This document shows positions 24,295-32,850 of a DNA stretch of 51,688 nt, in pieces. The position numbers and the translations under genes are program-made. The number at the start of each line of letters is the position of its first letter. The first letter of the stretch is position 1. The notes under the pieces were generated by a model, which had not been told where the DNA came from, ran no database searches, and saw only the letters and a list, made by a program, of their open reading frames with translations. This DNA is from DASVUC01 sp036387255 (GTDB lineage Bacteria > Planctomycetota > Phycisphaerae > Tepidisphaerales > Tepidisphaeraceae), in contig DASVUC010000277.1 in assembly GCA_036387255.1 (NCBI GenBank), positions 1 through 51,688 on the forward strand, given 5' to 3'.

Positions 24295-24725
24295 TGAGAT
24301 CACATCCAATCGTGCGAGAGAACGTGAAGACGAGCGAGCGGAACCAGATCGTGGACGTCACCCCGAATGTGCGCAAGCTGGTGAAGCAGTTGAACGTCAT
24401 GGATGGAATGCTGATTGTTTATGTGCCGCATACGACGGCGGGCGTGACGATCAACGAGAACGCGGACCCGGATGTGAAAAGCGATATGCTCGCAAAGCTC
24501 AGCGAGATGATCCCCAAGCGCGAGAGCTATTACGAGCATGGGGAGGGGAACAGCGATTCGCATGTGAAGACGGCGCTGGTGGGAAACAGCGCGACGGTGC
24601 TGGTGGAGCGGGGGAACCTGGTGCTCGGAACCTGGCAGGGGATTTATTTTTGTGAGTTCGACGGGCCACGCAGTCGCGAGATGCTGGTGAAAATTCTGGA
24701 TTTTGCTCCGCAGAGGGAGACATAG
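24294..24725 (+). CDS. yjbQ: YjbQ family protein (UPF0047)
   Basis: 143-aa protein of the YjbQ family, annotated in E. coli as having weak secondary thiamine-phosphate synthase activity; its true role is unsettled. Motifs: VYVPHTTAGVTINENADPD, EGNSDSHVKTALVGNSATV and LGTWQGIYFCEFDGPRSRE, the near-invariant family ending. The His and Asp/Glu residues in these are thought to bind metal. Length is standard. Start overlaps the upstream stop by one base (TGATG). Confidence 0.93.
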   Translation: MRSHPIVRENVKTSERNQIVDVTPNVRKLVKQLNVMDGMLIVYVPHTTAGVTINENADPDVKSDMLAKLSEMIPKRESYYEHGEGNSDSHVKTALVGNSATVLVERGNLVLGTWQGIYFCEFDGPRSREMLVKILDFAPQRET

Positions 24726-24767
24726 GTACACCCTCACCTCAACCCTTACTGCACAGCGCAAAAAGAA

Positions 24768-24787
24768 CCCCGGTCTGCTGACCGGGG
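24768..24787 (-). terminator. Rho-independent terminator of the glycine-zipper gene
   Basis: Perfect 8-bp stem CCCCGGTC/GACCGGGG, loop of 4, followed on the minus strand by TTCTTTTTGCGC. It lies 31 nt past the stop and between two converging genes. Confidence 0.85.
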
Positions 24788-24818
24788 CTAATCAATCACT
24801 GGAGTCGCAAGACGAGCG

Positions 24819-25361
24819 TTACCGCGCGTCTCTTCCGCTGCTTCCGCTGCGGAACTTGTTCTCTACGCGATCCCAAGCATCGCGGGTGGCGTGCTTGGCT
24901 CGATCCCAGCTCAACCGGCTCTCGCCCCTGCGGGTTTCCCAGTTGCTGCCAAGATCGGTTTCCACGTCCTCAAAATTTCGATCCTGGTACTGCGTCTTGG
25001 ATTCCCACCCGTAGCGATACGCGGGGGAAAGATCGTCGTACGACGTATTGGGATCGACATATGGGCGCGAGGAATAGTTGTTTCGCCAATACTCTTCCTC
25101 GGCGGTCGGGTTGACGCTCTCGGCGACGCCTTTTCCGGCCAAGCCGCCGGCGACGGCGCCGATGACTGCGCCCACTGCGGCACCGATGGGTGCTGCCGGC
25201 CCGCTGACCGCCGCCCCAATGGCTGCGCCCGCTGCCCCGCCACCCGCCGCGCCAACACCGGTCCCAACCGGATGTGAACCCGGTGCACCGGTGATCGGGT
25301 CGGGGTTGGCGTCGGGACTATTCGTCGTATTGCGGTCTCTATCGTTTTCCATGTTTGCCAT
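24819..25361 (-). CDS. Glycine-zipper protein
   Basis: 180-aa protein with a polar N-terminus (MANMENDRDRNTTNSP). A central glycine-zipper region (~residues 25-75) alternates Gly and Ala: GVGAAGGGAAGAAIGAAVSG, AAVGAVIGAVAGGLAG. The tail is a charged, Trp/Tyr-rich helix (WDRAKHATRDAWDRVENKF). Similar proteins in other bacteria are annotated as stress-related membrane-associated proteins. AAGGAG before ATG 25361 fixes the start 7 codons inside the longer frame. A 16-bp palindrome lies just upstream. Confidence 0.75.
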   Translation of the reverse strand: MANMENDRDRNTTNSPDANPDPITGAPGSHPVGTGVGAAGGGAAGAAIGAAVSGPAAPIGAAVGAVIGAVAGGLAGKGVAESVNPTAEEEYWRNNYSSRPYVDPNTSYDDLSPAYRYGWESKTQYQDRNFEDVETDLGSNWETRRGESRLSWDRAKHATRDAWDRVENKFRSGSSGRDAR

Positions 25362-25389
25362 GACATTGCTCCTTTCAAGCAAGTTGTAG

Positions 25390-25405
25390 GGACACCGCGG
25401 TGTCC
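25390..25405. promoter_or_regulatory. 16-bp perfect palindrome, possible operator
   Basis: GGACACCGCGGTGTCC is its own reverse complement. It lies 29 nt upstream of the glycine-zipper ATG, where a dimeric repressor could bind. Regulator unknown. Confidence 0.4.
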
Positions 25406-25493
25406 GCTGGCAACCGTCGCAAAGGAAATGCCATCAGGATTTGCGGAACTGATGCTGCGCCGCAACAACTATGGTGACCGTCTTAACGCCCGC

Positions 25494-26273
25494 TCATTTC
25501 ACCGCCGCCAGCGCTGCAAACAACGCGTCGCGATTTTCCTCCCACCCCTTGGGCCCACTTGCCTCCCGCGGCAGTTCCAGCGTCACCATCGCGATCTGCC
25601 GGTCAATGCCCGCATAGCTGCCCAGCGACCCCGGCGTCGCGTAGCCGATGGTCGGCACCGTCGGATAATGATTGTGCTGACTCATCACCCGCGCCACCTG
25701 CTCGCCTGGCCCGTCGAAGTTGTTGCAGTGCCGCTGATCGTCGATCGAGTGGATCGAAATGATCAGCCGCGGGTTTAAGCTTTCGATCGTTTCAAAGATC
25801 GCCCGTGACTCGGGCTCGCTGAGCGCACTGCCGCCGAAATTCCTCCACTTCGTTGCCTTCTTCCAGTTTTTCGCAGGGAAGTTGCGGTTCAAATCCACGC
25901 CTCGCGCATTGTGCCGCGTGTTCGCCTCATACCCATCCGGATTGGCCACGGTGATCACCGCCACCGGTACCCCCGCCGCGCGCGCAAGATTCTGCCGCAG
26001 TTCCAGCACGAGCTGCTCGGCGACATACACGGTCGCCCGCTCGTTACCATGAATCCCCGCCATGATCAGGACCGGCCGATCCCCGTGGCCGAATTCCGTC
26101 ATGACGATGTCTTTGCCGTTCACGGACTTCCCCACCACGCTCACCCGTGGCCCACTGGTCACCACCGTCTCCCTCTTCACAGGCGCCAAAGCCGGATGAT
26201 CGGCCATCTCTCTCCGCTGGTTCTCCACGCAGCCAATCAAACCACACAACAACAAGATCATCCCTGACCGCAT
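25494..26273 (-). CDS. M14-family zinc carboxypeptidase, lipoprotein (murein tripeptide amidase-like)
   Basis: 259-aa exported peptidase. Lipobox LIG|C (Cys15). Zinc ligands: H75 and E78 in GIHGNE, H175 in IISIHSID. NPDG (111-114), RGVDLNRNFP (124-133) and Glu234 in VTLELP complete the M14 catalytic set (Arg/Asn substrate binding, catalytic Glu). The short form resembles MpaA-type enzymes that trim murein peptides; peptide scavenging is the alternative. Intact active site. Preceded by family 2 hairpins; runs in the same direction as the glycine-zipper gene. Confidence 0.88.
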   Translation of the reverse strand: MRSGMILLLCGLIGCVENQRREMADHPALAPVKRETVVTSGPRVSVVGKSVNGKDIVMTEFGHGDRPVLIMAGIHGNERATVYVAEQLVLELRQNLARAAGVPVAVITVANPDGYEANTRHNARGVDLNRNFPAKNWKKATKWRNFGGSALSEPESRAIFETIESLNPRLIISIHSIDDQRHCNNFDGPGEQVARVMSQHNHYPTVPTIGYATPGSLGSYAGIDRQIAMVTLELPREASGPKGWEENRDALFAALAAVK

Positions 26274-26289
26274 CGCTCGCCTCGCAGCT

Positions 26290-26339
26290 GGGCATCTTGC
26301 CCGTGTCTTCTCTTCAAAGTCATGGGCAGGATGCCCATG
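26290..26339. repeat. Family 2 hairpin repeats between M14 and glycosidase genes
   Basis: GGGCA-TCT-TGCCC (26290-26302) and CATGGGCA-GGA-TGCCCATG (26321-26339). They fill nearly all of the 73-nt gap behind the stop codon of the GHL6-like gene. Confidence 0.85.
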
Positions 26340-26346
26340 CTACGAC

Positions 26347-28398
26347 TCATTCCATCACCACCATCGCGTGCCCATTCAATTCAGGCACGACGACCTCCAC
26401 CCTACCCGCCCGATGCTCGAATGCCACATCCGTGCCCTGGGGCGCGATGTAGACCCGCTTCGGCGCCTTCTCCATCCGCACCGAAACCGGCACCTGAAAC
26501 ACCGGCACCACATCCTCAATCAGATCGAGCTTCTCCGTCCTCCGCTCGGCGGTGTATTGCAGCAAGTGCACGATCGTCCGCTTCGCCTGCTTGGCCACCG
26601 TCGCCTCCATTCCCACCGGCCCATTCACCCGCAGCACCGGCTCCGGCAACATCCGCTCCAGAACGTTTTTCACGAGCAAGCGGAACGGCACATTTCCGTG
26701 CAGCGCAAAGGCCGTGAAAATCGGATAGGCGATGTACGTAACACGCTCCCCCTCCACCACTGCCGCATAACGACTCACCTTCTCCGGCGGCGTCTGGAAG
26801 TGCGATGAGAAATGCGCCCAGGTCCGCTCGAAGTAAGGCTCCACCACCTTCGCCAGGACCTTGCCACCGCGCGCTGCGGTCACGCGCACGCCACGCTCAT
26901 ACATGACGTGATCCGTCGCCCCCACGCCCTCATTGATCTCCTTCCCAAAGCGAATGTACGTCGTCGTGTAAGGCGACATCCCCTCCGCCTTCACAGGGAG
27001 TTCCTTCAACTTCACCTGGCCACCATCTGCGGATAATCCGCTGGTTCCCGTCGCCAGCACCTTGCCGCCGCGCTTCAGATACGCCGAGATCTTCTTCGCC
27101 AGCCCCTCATCCACGTTCACCCCATCCGGCAAAATCATCAGCTCATACCGCGCGAAATCCTCCTCCCGATCCACCAGGTCAAACTGATGCTTGAGCTGCG
27201 TGAGGATGCGCACCACGCCCTCATCCGTCGGCGTCACTTTGATGCGCCCGCCCTGGCCGGTGGGATGCTCTTCGCCCACCAGCACGCCAATCTGCGCCAC
27301 CGTCCGCGCATCATGCAGCCAGGGCTCGCGTTCCTCCACGCGCTGGTAGATCTTGCCGATCAGCTCATAGGCCGCCCGATCCAGCGTCCCCCGCGGATGC
27401 ATCTGATCGCCAATGCTGCACCGCGCTCCGTGCGCCATCGCCTGGCTCGTCTCATATTCCAGCGCCGCGTAGGGCTTGATCCCGCCGAAATCGGCCCAGC
27501 TTTTGTGGAACCTCGCCGTCATGCCCATGAACGGCAGCGGGAAGTTCTTCGCGAACCGCACGTTCTTCGGAAAGAACATGTAACCCCACCCGCCCGTCGG
27601 CAGCGATTCAATCTCAGTCTGCGTTTGGAACGCCATCTCCTCCCGCAGGTTGCTCACCGGGCGTCCGTTAAAGAACACGCTCGCGCCCCGACTGCTCTTC
27701 AGCACCATCTCCTTGAAGCGCTTCATGTAGCGCAGCGCGACGAGGTGCGAGTGCTTCACGCGATCCGCCTCTGTTTCCGGGTTCAGCCCTTCCTTCTCCA
27801 TCGACTGGATCGCCCACTTGCTCACCGAAGGCTGGTCCCACGTCATGTCAAAGAAGATGCCATCCACCGGCTTAAACTTCTCCAGGATCTCGCGCGTCTG
27901 CTCCGCCAGGAATTCCTGATACGGGCTGCTCATGTCCAGGATCTGCCACGCCCCTCCTCGATTCTCCAGCGGCCCACGCCCCACATGCTTCCCGTCCGGC
28001 TGGATGGCGATCCAATCCTTGTGCTGGTTCGCCGCCCACTCATCGCACATCACGCTGATGTAAATGGGCGCTCGAATGCCCTCCCGATGCAGCGCCTCCA
28101 CCTGCTGCTCGAGCAGCGGCAAGCCCTTCCTCAGCCCCGGATGCCGCTCCGGCCGAAGCGTGTCGTAGTACAAGTGCCCATGATGACACTTGGCAAAGAC
28201 GGTCACGCTGTCGACGTGCGCCGCCTTCATCGTCCGCGCAAACTCCCGCGCATCAAACTCCACCCCCACATCCCGAATCCAAGGCCCGGTGTGAAAATCC
28301 AAATGAATCTGCCGCCACCGCAACTCCACCTGCTTGGCCACATCAGCTCCTTCTTCATCTGTAAAAAGCGGTGCCCCATCTGTGGCTAAGACGCTCAC
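26347..28398 (-). CDS. GHL6-type glycoside hydrolase-like protein with beta-galactosidase trimerisation-like domain
   Basis: 683-aa protein. The N-terminal TIM barrel (~25-370) has WRQIHLDFHTGPWIRDVG, VFAKCHHGHLYYDT and VDGIFFDMTWDQPS, the features of the GHL6/alpha-amylase-superfamily annotation group. A class I amidotransferase-like (GH42 trimerisation) domain follows (EDFARYELMILPDGVNVDE, LKRGGKVLATGTSG), then beta domains. No signal peptide, so it may act on imported sugars. The start is GTG 28398, overlapping the permease TGA as GTGA; the frame is open upstream but lies inside the permease gene. Coupling suggests the transported compound is its substrate. Confidence 0.8.
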   Translation of the reverse strand: MSVLATDGAPLFTDEEGADVAKQVELRWRQIHLDFHTGPWIRDVGVEFDAREFARTMKAAHVDSVTVFAKCHHGHLYYDTLRPERHPGLRKGLPLLEQQVEALHREGIRAPIYISVMCDEWAANQHKDWIAIQPDGKHVGRGPLENRGGAWQILDMSSPYQEFLAEQTREILEKFKPVDGIFFDMTWDQPSVSKWAIQSMEKEGLNPETEADRVKHSHLVALRYMKRFKEMVLKSSRGASVFFNGRPVSNLREEMAFQTQTEIESLPTGGWGYMFFPKNVRFAKNFPLPFMGMTARFHKSWADFGGIKPYAALEYETSQAMAHGARCSIGDQMHPRGTLDRAAYELIGKIYQRVEEREPWLHDARTVAQIGVLVGEEHPTGQGGRIKVTPTDEGVVRILTQLKHQFDLVDREEDFARYELMILPDGVNVDEGLAKKISAYLKRGGKVLATGTSGLSADGGQVKLKELPVKAEGMSPYTTTYIRFGKEINEGVGATDHVMYERGVRVTAARGGKVLAKVVEPYFERTWAHFSSHFQTPPEKVSRYAAVVEGERVTYIAYPIFTAFALHGNVPFRLLVKNVLERMLPEPVLRVNGPVGMEATVAKQAKRTIVHLLQYTAERRTEKLDLIEDVVPVFQVPVSVRMEKAPKRVYIAPQGTDVAFEHRAGRVEVVVPELNGHAMVVME

Positions 28399-30143
28399 AC
28401 TCGGAACAGCGCCCCCATCCGCTTTCCCAGAAACGCATTCGCCGTCAGCACCGTCAGGGTAAGCAGCGCCATCGCCCAAACCCCGAGCGCGCTGGCGATG
28501 TAAGGCCCATCCCCCAGCCGCTGGAACAGCTCATAGATCGCCTTCGTGATGGGCCAATAACTTTGCTTCTGCGCCAGGATGAGCGAGTCGCTCACTTCCA
28601 GCATCGCAAATGCGAAGGCAAGCAGCGCCCCTGCCGCCAGGTTCGCTGCGATCAGCGGGATCGTCACCCGCCGCATCGTCATCCATGAGCTTGCGCCGAG
28701 ATTCCGCGCCGCCAGCTCCAAATCCTCCGGCGTCTGCTCGTATCCCGCGGCCGCGCTGCGCACCACGTAGGGCAGCCGCCGCACCGCGTACGCAATGACC
28801 AGCAGCAGCATCGGATTCTCCTGGATATCCAGCATGCGCCGAACCGCTGGCGAATCCTTAAACAGCAACTGCAACTGGAGCGCGATGCCGATATATCCAA
28901 ACGCCATCACCACGCCCGGCACCGCCAGCGGGAGCATTGCCAACCCATCGAGCAATCGGCGGCCAAACACGCGCGTCCGCACCAGCAGAAATGCAATCGC
29001 GATCCCCAGCACCACGTCCACGATCATGCTGACGCCGGCGAACACAATGCTGTTTCCCGCCGACGGCACCGTCAGCTCGTGCGTCAGCGCATTGCCGTAA
29101 TGATTCAGCGTGAACATCCTAGGCAGCGCGGACTGATACCACGCCCCGACTCCGCTGAAGCTCATCAGAATGACGCTCAGATGCGGCAGCATCGCGAGCG
29201 CAATAACAAGCGCATATGCAGCGAACGCGAGCACCGCCCTGGTCCCGCGCAAAGGCCGCAACGTCGCCTGCGTCGTGGCCTTCCCGGCGGCCGCCGTTGT
29301 CGCACTTCCCAGCCCCCACTTCGCCAGCAGATACAGCCCGGCGCTGATGATCAGCATCACCACCACCATCGCATAAGGCAGCGGATTACCGCGCACCTGC
29401 GCCAGCCGATGAAACACCTGCACCGGCGTCACCTGGTAGTAATCGAACATGAGCGGCGTCCCCAGCTCGGTGAAGCTCCAGATCAGCACGATCGTCCCAC
29501 CCGCCAGGAGCCCCGGCCGCAGCAGCGGCAGCGTGATCTGCCGGAAGATCGTCCAACGCGACGCCCCCAGGTTCGCCGCCGCCTGCTCCATCGCCGGATC
29601 AATGTTTGCCAGTGCCGCGGACAGATTCAGATACAGAATCGGATACAGGCTCAGCGCCTCCACCAGCACTATTCCCGCCAGCCGCGCTTTTCCCAACCAG
29701 TCCACCGGCGCATCGGGCGCTACGACATGCAGCGCCTGCATCAAGCCGGTCAGCGCGCCAAACCTGCCAAAAATCTGCCGCATCCCGAGCGCGCCTACGA
29801 ACGGCGGTAGAATCAACGGCACCAGCAGCAACCCCCCCAGCAAGCGCTTGCCCACAAACTCGTACCGCGTCCACAAGATCGCCAGCGGAATACTGATTCC
29901 CGTCGCGAGCGTCGTCACGCACACAGCGATCAGCGCACTATTGATCAAACCCCACCGCAGCTCAGGATCCAGAAAAATCTCTTGAAAGTACCCCAGCGTA
30001 AACCCTGCCCCCGCCGATCCCGGCACGCCGAAAAACGCCACCCGCACCACCTGCCAGATCGGCCAAACCAGCACCACCGCGAGCACGACAAACATCGCGC
30101 CCGCGAGCACCTGATGCCAACCCTTCGTTCTCTGCTCTCCCAT
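28395..30143 (-). CDS. Double-domain ABC transporter permease (FbpB/ThiP-like)
   Basis: 582-aa inner-membrane permease with two BPD_transp_1 halves and about 12 TMs. Each half carries the ATPase-contact EAA loop: AAANLGASRWTIFRQITL in the first and AARNLGASSWMTMRRVTI in the second. This fused form is typical of the iron(III)/thiamine/polyamine-related FbpB-ThiP group. No binding protein or ATPase gene is adjacent, so partners must lie elsewhere. It is coupled by GTGA overlap to the GHL6-like glycosidase, suggesting sugar import rather than iron, though family membership alone would suggest metal. Start ATG 30143. Confidence 0.9.
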   Translation of the reverse strand: MGEQRTKGWHQVLAGAMFVVLAVVLVWPIWQVVRVAFFGVPGSAGAGFTLGYFQEIFLDPELRWGLINSALIAVCVTTLATGISIPLAILWTRYEFVGKRLLGGLLLVPLILPPFVGALGMRQIFGRFGALTGLMQALHVVAPDAPVDWLGKARLAGIVLVEALSLYPILYLNLSAALANIDPAMEQAAANLGASRWTIFRQITLPLLRPGLLAGGTIVLIWSFTELGTPLMFDYYQVTPVQVFHRLAQVRGNPLPYAMVVVMLIISAGLYLLAKWGLGSATTAAAGKATTQATLRPLRGTRAVLAFAAYALVIALAMLPHLSVILMSFSGVGAWYQSALPRMFTLNHYGNALTHELTVPSAGNSIVFAGVSMIVDVVLGIAIAFLLVRTRVFGRRLLDGLAMLPLAVPGVVMAFGYIGIALQLQLLFKDSPAVRRMLDIQENPMLLLVIAYAVRRLPYVVRSAAAGYEQTPEDLELAARNLGASSWMTMRRVTIPLIAANLAAGALLAFAFAMLEVSDSLILAQKQSYWPITKAIYELFQRLGDGPYIASALGVWAMALLTLTVLTANAFLGKRMGALFRV

Positions 30144-30188
30144 CCCCTGCAGATTCTGCGGGAATATGAGCGGGATGTCACGGAGACT

Positions 30189-30449
30189 TCACGTCCCGCT
30201 CGGCGCGAGCCTGCTTCCCAGCGTAAACCACCCCTTCGACGGATCATAAATCAACATCAACTGTCGCCGGTCAAACTCCTGAAACCATCTCCACCATTCG
30301 ATCGGCTCAAGCTGTTCATCCGCGGGGTTGAACTCATCCCCGCCGAGCCGGATCTTGGTCGGCTCGCCCGCCACACACGCCGGCCACAGCCCCCGGCTCG
30401 TGGCCCAGTGATAAATGGTGTTATGATTCGTCGTCTCGTAAACCGTCAT
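30189..30449 (-). CDS. Small hypothetical protein, 86 aa
   Basis: 86 aa, no recognised family. Trp/Tyr-rich: MTVYETTNHNTIYHWATSRG, then IRLGGDEFNPADEQLEPIEW and MLIYDPSKGWFTLG. No signal. ATG 30449 follows a TAGAAT box by 8 nt without a Shine-Dalgarno, which supports it as a real leaderless gene and argues against the 86-codon longer frame, whose upstream part is antisense to a coding-like stretch. Confidence 0.55.
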   Translation of the reverse strand: MTVYETTNHNTIYHWATSRGLWPACVAGEPTKIRLGGDEFNPADEQLEPIEWWRWFQEFDRRQLMLIYDPSKGWFTLGSRLAPSGT

Positions 30450-30457
30450 CGGCTGCA

Positions 30458-30463
30458 ATTCTA
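30458..30463 (-). promoter_or_regulatory. Probable -10 box (TAGAAT) of the 86-aa gene
   Basis: TAGAAT on the minus strand, 8 nt before ATG 30449. Confidence 0.45.
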
Positions 30464-30503
30464 GAGTGACGCCGGCACCCTTGCCAAACAATTCCGGAGC
30501 GCG

Positions 30504-30641
30504 ATGGACGTCGCGATGACGCCCTTCAACTACCCGGGCCTGCCGCTCCAGACGCCGCGCCTGATCATCCGCTACAACCTCCAAGGACGGAGCATTCGCT
30601 TCTACCGCCGTGACATGCCGATGCAAGATCACATTGGCTGA
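30504..30641 (+). pseudogene. Short plus-strand coding-like fragment, 45 aa
   Basis: Encodes MDVAMTPFNYPGLPLQ and then TPRLIIRYNLQGRSIRFYRR, ending with TGA at 30641. It has strongly GC-biased third positions and balanced amino-acid use, unlike a shadow frame. The frame is open back to 30465 (DAGTLAKQFRSA) but no ATG or ribosome site exists there. Either a tiny gene or the 3' remnant of a larger one. Family not recognised. Its 3' end overlaps the small membrane protein gene by 13 nt. Confidence 0.35.
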
Positions 30642-30811
30642 TTCAACGTCATTGACGTCTGTGCCTGCGGCAGATCGTGACTCTCGCGATACTGCTGATA
30701 CGCCCACACCGCCGCCACCATCGCAATGATCAACAGCAGCATGATCAGACTCTCAGCCGCGCTTTTCACCGGCTCCAATATCTGATTTCGTTTGCGTGCA
30801 GCGATCCACAT
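30629..30811 (-). CDS. Small single-pass membrane protein, 60 aa
   Basis: A basic N-terminus (MWIAARKRNQ) is followed by a hydrophobic helix (SLIMLLLIIAMVAAVWAY), then a polar tail. GGAG 7-10 nt before ATG 30811 favours this start over ATG 30823. No family recognised. The 221-nt region 30812-31032 upstream, toward the GH127 gene, shows no gene; a partial family 2 repeat (GCGGGAAAGATGCCCC) is near 31005-31020. Confidence 0.5.
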   Translation of the reverse strand: MWIAARKRNQILEPVKSAAESLIMLLLIIAMVAAVWAYQQYRESHDLPQAQTSMTLNQPM

Positions 30812-31032
30812 GACCAACTCCATTGGAACACAATTCAAGCACGTCCGCGTACACCCACAACTGTCTTCTCAAGGCACCCCCGGACGAGATTTGCTCCAAA
30901 CCTGCATTCGCACACGCAGGCGAATTACTCCCATCTTTTGATCATGCCCGGCCCCCCAGCGCCTACAACAGCTCTACGTCCCTTGGTCGAACGTGCGTCG
31001 GTAGCGCGGGAAAGATGCCCCTGCTGCGAGGA

Positions 31033-32817
31033 TCACGCCTTGCGCATGTACGTCACGTACGTCTCCTCCCCCACCTCATAAAAGGGCTTAAACCGCACCA
31101 TTCCGAGCCCCTTCGCCTCTTTAAGCAGTTCGTCGCCGACGCCCTGGGGCGCCTTCACGCCCTCGCTCACCCCCACCATCAGCACCGGCCCGCGCACCAG
31201 CGCCACCATGTTCTCATGCTGCTCGTCCACCTTCTCCTGGCGCCACTCCATCGGCAACGTCCACCGCACCCGATCGCCAGCCTTCCACTCGCGCTCGACT
31301 TCCACAAATCCCGCACGCTTCTTCGCCGGCACCGTCAACCCATTCACCTCCACCGCCCCCTTCCCCTCCGCCCACCCCGGCTCGCGAAGCCTCACCACAA
31401 ACTTCGTCTCCCGCGCCGGCTTCACGGTCAAGCGAACCTCCCCCTCCTTCGGATACGCCGTCTCGCAAACCATCTCCACCGGCACCCCGCCCTGCTCCCA
31501 CTTCACCTCCGAGGGCGCAAACAAGCACACTGCGATTCCGCGATCGTCGCGCATGTACAAGCTCACCGTGTAGTCCGCCACCACCTGCGGCAAACTCCCC
31601 GCACAGCAAGGCCACTTCTCGGGATGATAATTCTTCCGCGCCCCCTCGTGGTAATCGGAATAGTAAAACGCCGACCCGTCCTCCTTCGGGTCCTTGATCG
31701 CCAGGATCCCGTTGTACAGCATCCGCTCCATCGGATCCGCATAGTTCGCCTCCCCCGTCGCGCTCAGCAGGTACCGCCCCAATTTAAACTCCGCCAGCGC
31801 GCCGCACGGCGTCTCAAAGTGGTTGTGTGTCTTCTCCAGCATCTCACCCAGCGTCCCCTTCCCTGGCTCGACAAACGCCTCGTTCGGCCCCCATCCTCCG
31901 GACGCATATCGCTGCGTCGTGTTGATGGTGTTCCACGCAAACGTCACCGCGCGCAGATACTTCTCATCCCCCGTCGCCAGGTACGCCTTCGCGCCCGAGC
32001 TCAGGCAATTAAAGTGCGAATACGCGTGATTGCCCGGCAGCACGTTTTCCCCGCGCGAAAGCGGATCAAAGTAAGGCTTGTCATGCAGATACCGCTTGGC
32101 CATCTCCGCATATGCCTTCTCCCCCGTCACCTCCGCCGCGATGAACAGATACTCCGGCAGCGTGTACGACTCATCCCACGTAAAGGTCACATCCTTGTGC
32201 GGACGCTCGGCCATCTCCTTACGCGTCAGCGCTTTCTCCGGCAAATGCTTCTTCGATTTCTCCACCCACTTCGCCAGCACATCCAGCGCCTCCGGATTCC
32301 CCGCGAACCGATGCGCATCCACCAGCCCGATCACCATCTTGTCGAAGATGTACGCGGGGAAGCGATTGCCTTGGAGAAATGACTTCTCCGCCGAAAGCGT
32401 CTCCGCGAACGCCTTGACGATCTGCCGCACCTTCTCCTTCCCCGCCGCATCACCGGTGTTCTTGACGAAGCGCGATAAGCCGCTGGTGATCTGCCCCAGT
32501 GCATGCCCGGGCGCGAAACCGTTCTGGTCATACCACCCGCCCATGTCATTGCCTGGTGCCGGCATCCCCACCCACTGCCGATACACCTTGAGCAAGCGAT
32601 CTGTATCCAGCGATCGATAGAGGGCAAAGATACGCTCCTGCTGCGCCTTCAGCGGACCGCCGGTGATCTTCACCTGGTCGTACCCGAGCGGCACCAACTT
32701 CGCGCGCGATGTCGTCGCCACCACGTCGCCTCCTTCCGCGCCCTGCAAAATTCCGCCCCAAATCACGCCCCCCGCCACCACCGTCGCCGCACCGATAAAT
32801 TCTCGTCGTGAGATCAT
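31033..32817 (-). CDS. GH127/DUF1680 family glycosidase with Tat signal
   Basis: 594-aa protein of the beta-L-arabinofuranosidase-like GH127 family. Twin-arginine signal SRREFIGAATVVAGG at the N-terminus indicates export folded. The (alpha/alpha)6 barrel contains GWYDQNGFAPGHALGQI, YSHFNCLSSGAKAYLATGDE, and the catalytic zinc/cysteine motif WPCCAGSLPQ at about residue 402. GH127 enzymes use a Zn-bound Cys nucleophile, and both Cys are present. C-terminal beta domains follow. AGGAGA before the ATG. Arabinose-containing plant polysaccharide is the probable target. A telomere-like repeat fills the region just upstream. Confidence 0.88.
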   Translation of the reverse strand: MISRREFIGAATVVAGGVIWGGILQGAEGGDVVATTSRAKLVPLGYDQVKITGGPLKAQQERIFALYRSLDTDRLLKVYRQWVGMPAPGNDMGGWYDQNGFAPGHALGQITSGLSRFVKNTGDAAGKEKVRQIVKAFAETLSAEKSFLQGNRFPAYIFDKMVIGLVDAHRFAGNPEALDVLAKWVEKSKKHLPEKALTRKEMAERPHKDVTFTWDESYTLPEYLFIAAEVTGEKAYAEMAKRYLHDKPYFDPLSRGENVLPGNHAYSHFNCLSSGAKAYLATGDEKYLRAVTFAWNTINTTQRYASGGWGPNEAFVEPGKGTLGEMLEKTHNHFETPCGALAEFKLGRYLLSATGEANYADPMERMLYNGILAIKDPKEDGSAFYYSDYHEGARKNYHPEKWPCCAGSLPQVVADYTVSLYMRDDRGIAVCLFAPSEVKWEQGGVPVEMVCETAYPKEGEVRLTVKPARETKFVVRLREPGWAEGKGAVEVNGLTVPAKKRAGFVEVEREWKAGDRVRWTLPMEWRQEKVDEQHENMVALVRGPVLMVGVSEGVKAPQGVGDELLKEAKGLGMVRFKPFYEVGEETYVTYMRKA

Positions 32818-32850
32818 GCGCGTTCTCCTGCTGTTCCCGTCTTTCTCTTT

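Noticed and set aside
30823..32382. 519-aa plus-strand His/Arg/Pro-rich frame
   Set aside because: Antisense to the GH127 gene, which has a Tat signal and catalytic Cys motif.
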